This document shows, one piece after another, positions 15,285-15,804 of a stretch of DNA of 15,804 bases (within the stretch, counting starts at the first letter, position 1; every line of letters begins with the position of its first letter). The stretch is from Syntrophaceae bacterium UBA2251. Lineage in GTDB: Bacteria; Desulfobacterota; Syntrophia; Syntrophales; UBA2251. Both the position numbers and the translations under genes were made by a program. The DNA is taken from NCBI GenBank assembly GCA_002347815.1, contig DDXV01000054.1:1-15804 (forward strand). The letters run 5' to 3'. The notes under the pieces are model-generated. The model had not been told where the DNA came from, searched no databases, and was given only the letters and a program-made list of their open reading frames with translations.

Positions 15285-15804
15285 TTAATCAATAATAGAC
15301 CGCCCACGCACGGTTGCCGGTCTATCTGGACCAAGATCCCTAAAAAACCTTGATGCTACAGTTGGTGCATAATTCCCATATCCGCCAAGTACTTTTGCAC
15401 CCATTTTGTAAGCGTCCGCTTTGAGCAATTCGGTCATGCTTGACAAGACGAGTGTTTGTGTGGGTCTGGTCATTGCCACATAGAAGAGTCTTCGTTGTTC
15501 TTCCAAAGCAAGCTGTTCCTCCCGCGGCGTTAATCCTTCTTCAATCGTTGGGATGAAACCTTCAATGCATGAGGCAACGATGACAAGGTCCGCCGTTAGC
15601 CCCTTCGATTTGTGAAGGCTCATAACCCGAACGTAATCGACGTCATTCGGGAGTTCTGGTTGCGTTATTCCTCTACGGATTATTTCTAATAGCTCTGAGG
15701 GTTCACCCTCGTCCGCTAATTCCTCTGAAACAGACCGAATTGGCTGCGCCCAAACGGCGTCCTCCGGAAATAAGACATTAACTAAGGCGTCGTCACGAAT
15801 TAAC
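15285..15804 (-). CDS. UvrD/Rep-family (SF1A) helicase, C-terminal end (runs off right edge)
   Basis: An open frame from the window edge (15803) to a TAA at 15285 encodes the last 172 residues of an SF1 DNA helicase. It contains VRVMSLHKSKGL, which is motif V of UvrD-like enzymes, and EEQRRLFYVAMTRPTQTLVLSS, which is motif VI with its conserved arginine. The real start is outside the window; the ATG at 15623 is internal, since the conserved reading (DVDYVRV) continues upstream of it. This short C-terminal form after motif VI, with no nuclease domain, fits defence-associated UvrD-like helicases that pair with an OLD-type nuclease, such as GajB of Gabija; the partner would lie to the right. Base composition is clearly lower in GC than the housekeeping genes. 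Confidence 0.88.
   Translation of the reverse strand, partial: LIRDDALVNVLFPEDAVWAQPIRSVSEELADEGEPSELLEIIRRGITQPELPNDVDYVRVMSLHKSKGLTADLVIVASCIEGFIPTIEEGLTPREEQLALEEQRRLFYVAMTRPTQTLVLSSMTELLKADAYKMGAKVLGGYGNYAPTVASRFFRDLGPDRPATVRGRSIID

Noticed and set aside
15285..15623. A complete 112-residue gene starting at 15623
   Set aside because: The frame stays open to the window edge and upstream residues fit the helicase, so the ATG is internal to a truncated gene.

Overview
The window looks like a GC-rich bacterial chromosome, with a conserved housekeeping left half and an accessory, defence-type right half. The gene order radA / serC-serA-purA / tRNA-Lys next to groESL, together with the protein sequences, suggests a Desulfobacterota (deltaproteobacterial, possibly Syntrophales-like) organism. 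This is a judgement from memory of similar neighbourhoods, not a search, and is held at moderate to low confidence.

Left part, minus strand (1-2976): radA starts at a TTG codon and is followed 16 bp later by a UlaG-like metallo-beta-lactamase-fold hydrolase, probably in one operon. After a 375-bp non-coding stretch with a promoter and an inverted repeat come groES and the first 102 codons of groEL, which runs off the left edge. Plus strand (3054-7167): a divergent promoter pair separates radA from serC-serA-purA. SerA and SerC are successive steps of serine synthesis from 3-phosphoglycerate, and PurA makes adenylosuccinate for AMP. The three genes are spaced 15-17 bp apart and are probably cotranscribed. 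A tRNA-Lys(UUU) gene with an encoded CCA and a strong Rho-independent terminator follow.

Right part (7507-15804): every gene lies on the minus strand and all look like phage-defence or conflict functions. In transcription order they are the C-terminal end of a UvrD-like helicase (off the right edge), an AbiEi-family antitoxin without its usual AbiEii toxin, a toxin-first RelE/ParE-HTH toxin-antitoxin pair, and one 1976-residue protein. This giant protein is the most interesting object in the window. It joins an SF2 DEAH helicase with a DUF1998 (MrfA/YprA or DruE type) zinc module, then a Vsr/DUF559-like nuclease domain, then a UmuD/LexA-like S24 domain with an apparent Ala-Gly cleavage site and a Ser-Lys dyad. 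If the S24 module is active, this would be a helicase-nuclease that can cut itself, possibly in response to RecA filaments. I do not know of a described system of this kind. Base composition drops visibly in the outer right part, consistent with acquired DNA beside a tRNA gene. No integrase, transposase or CRISPR array is present in the window.
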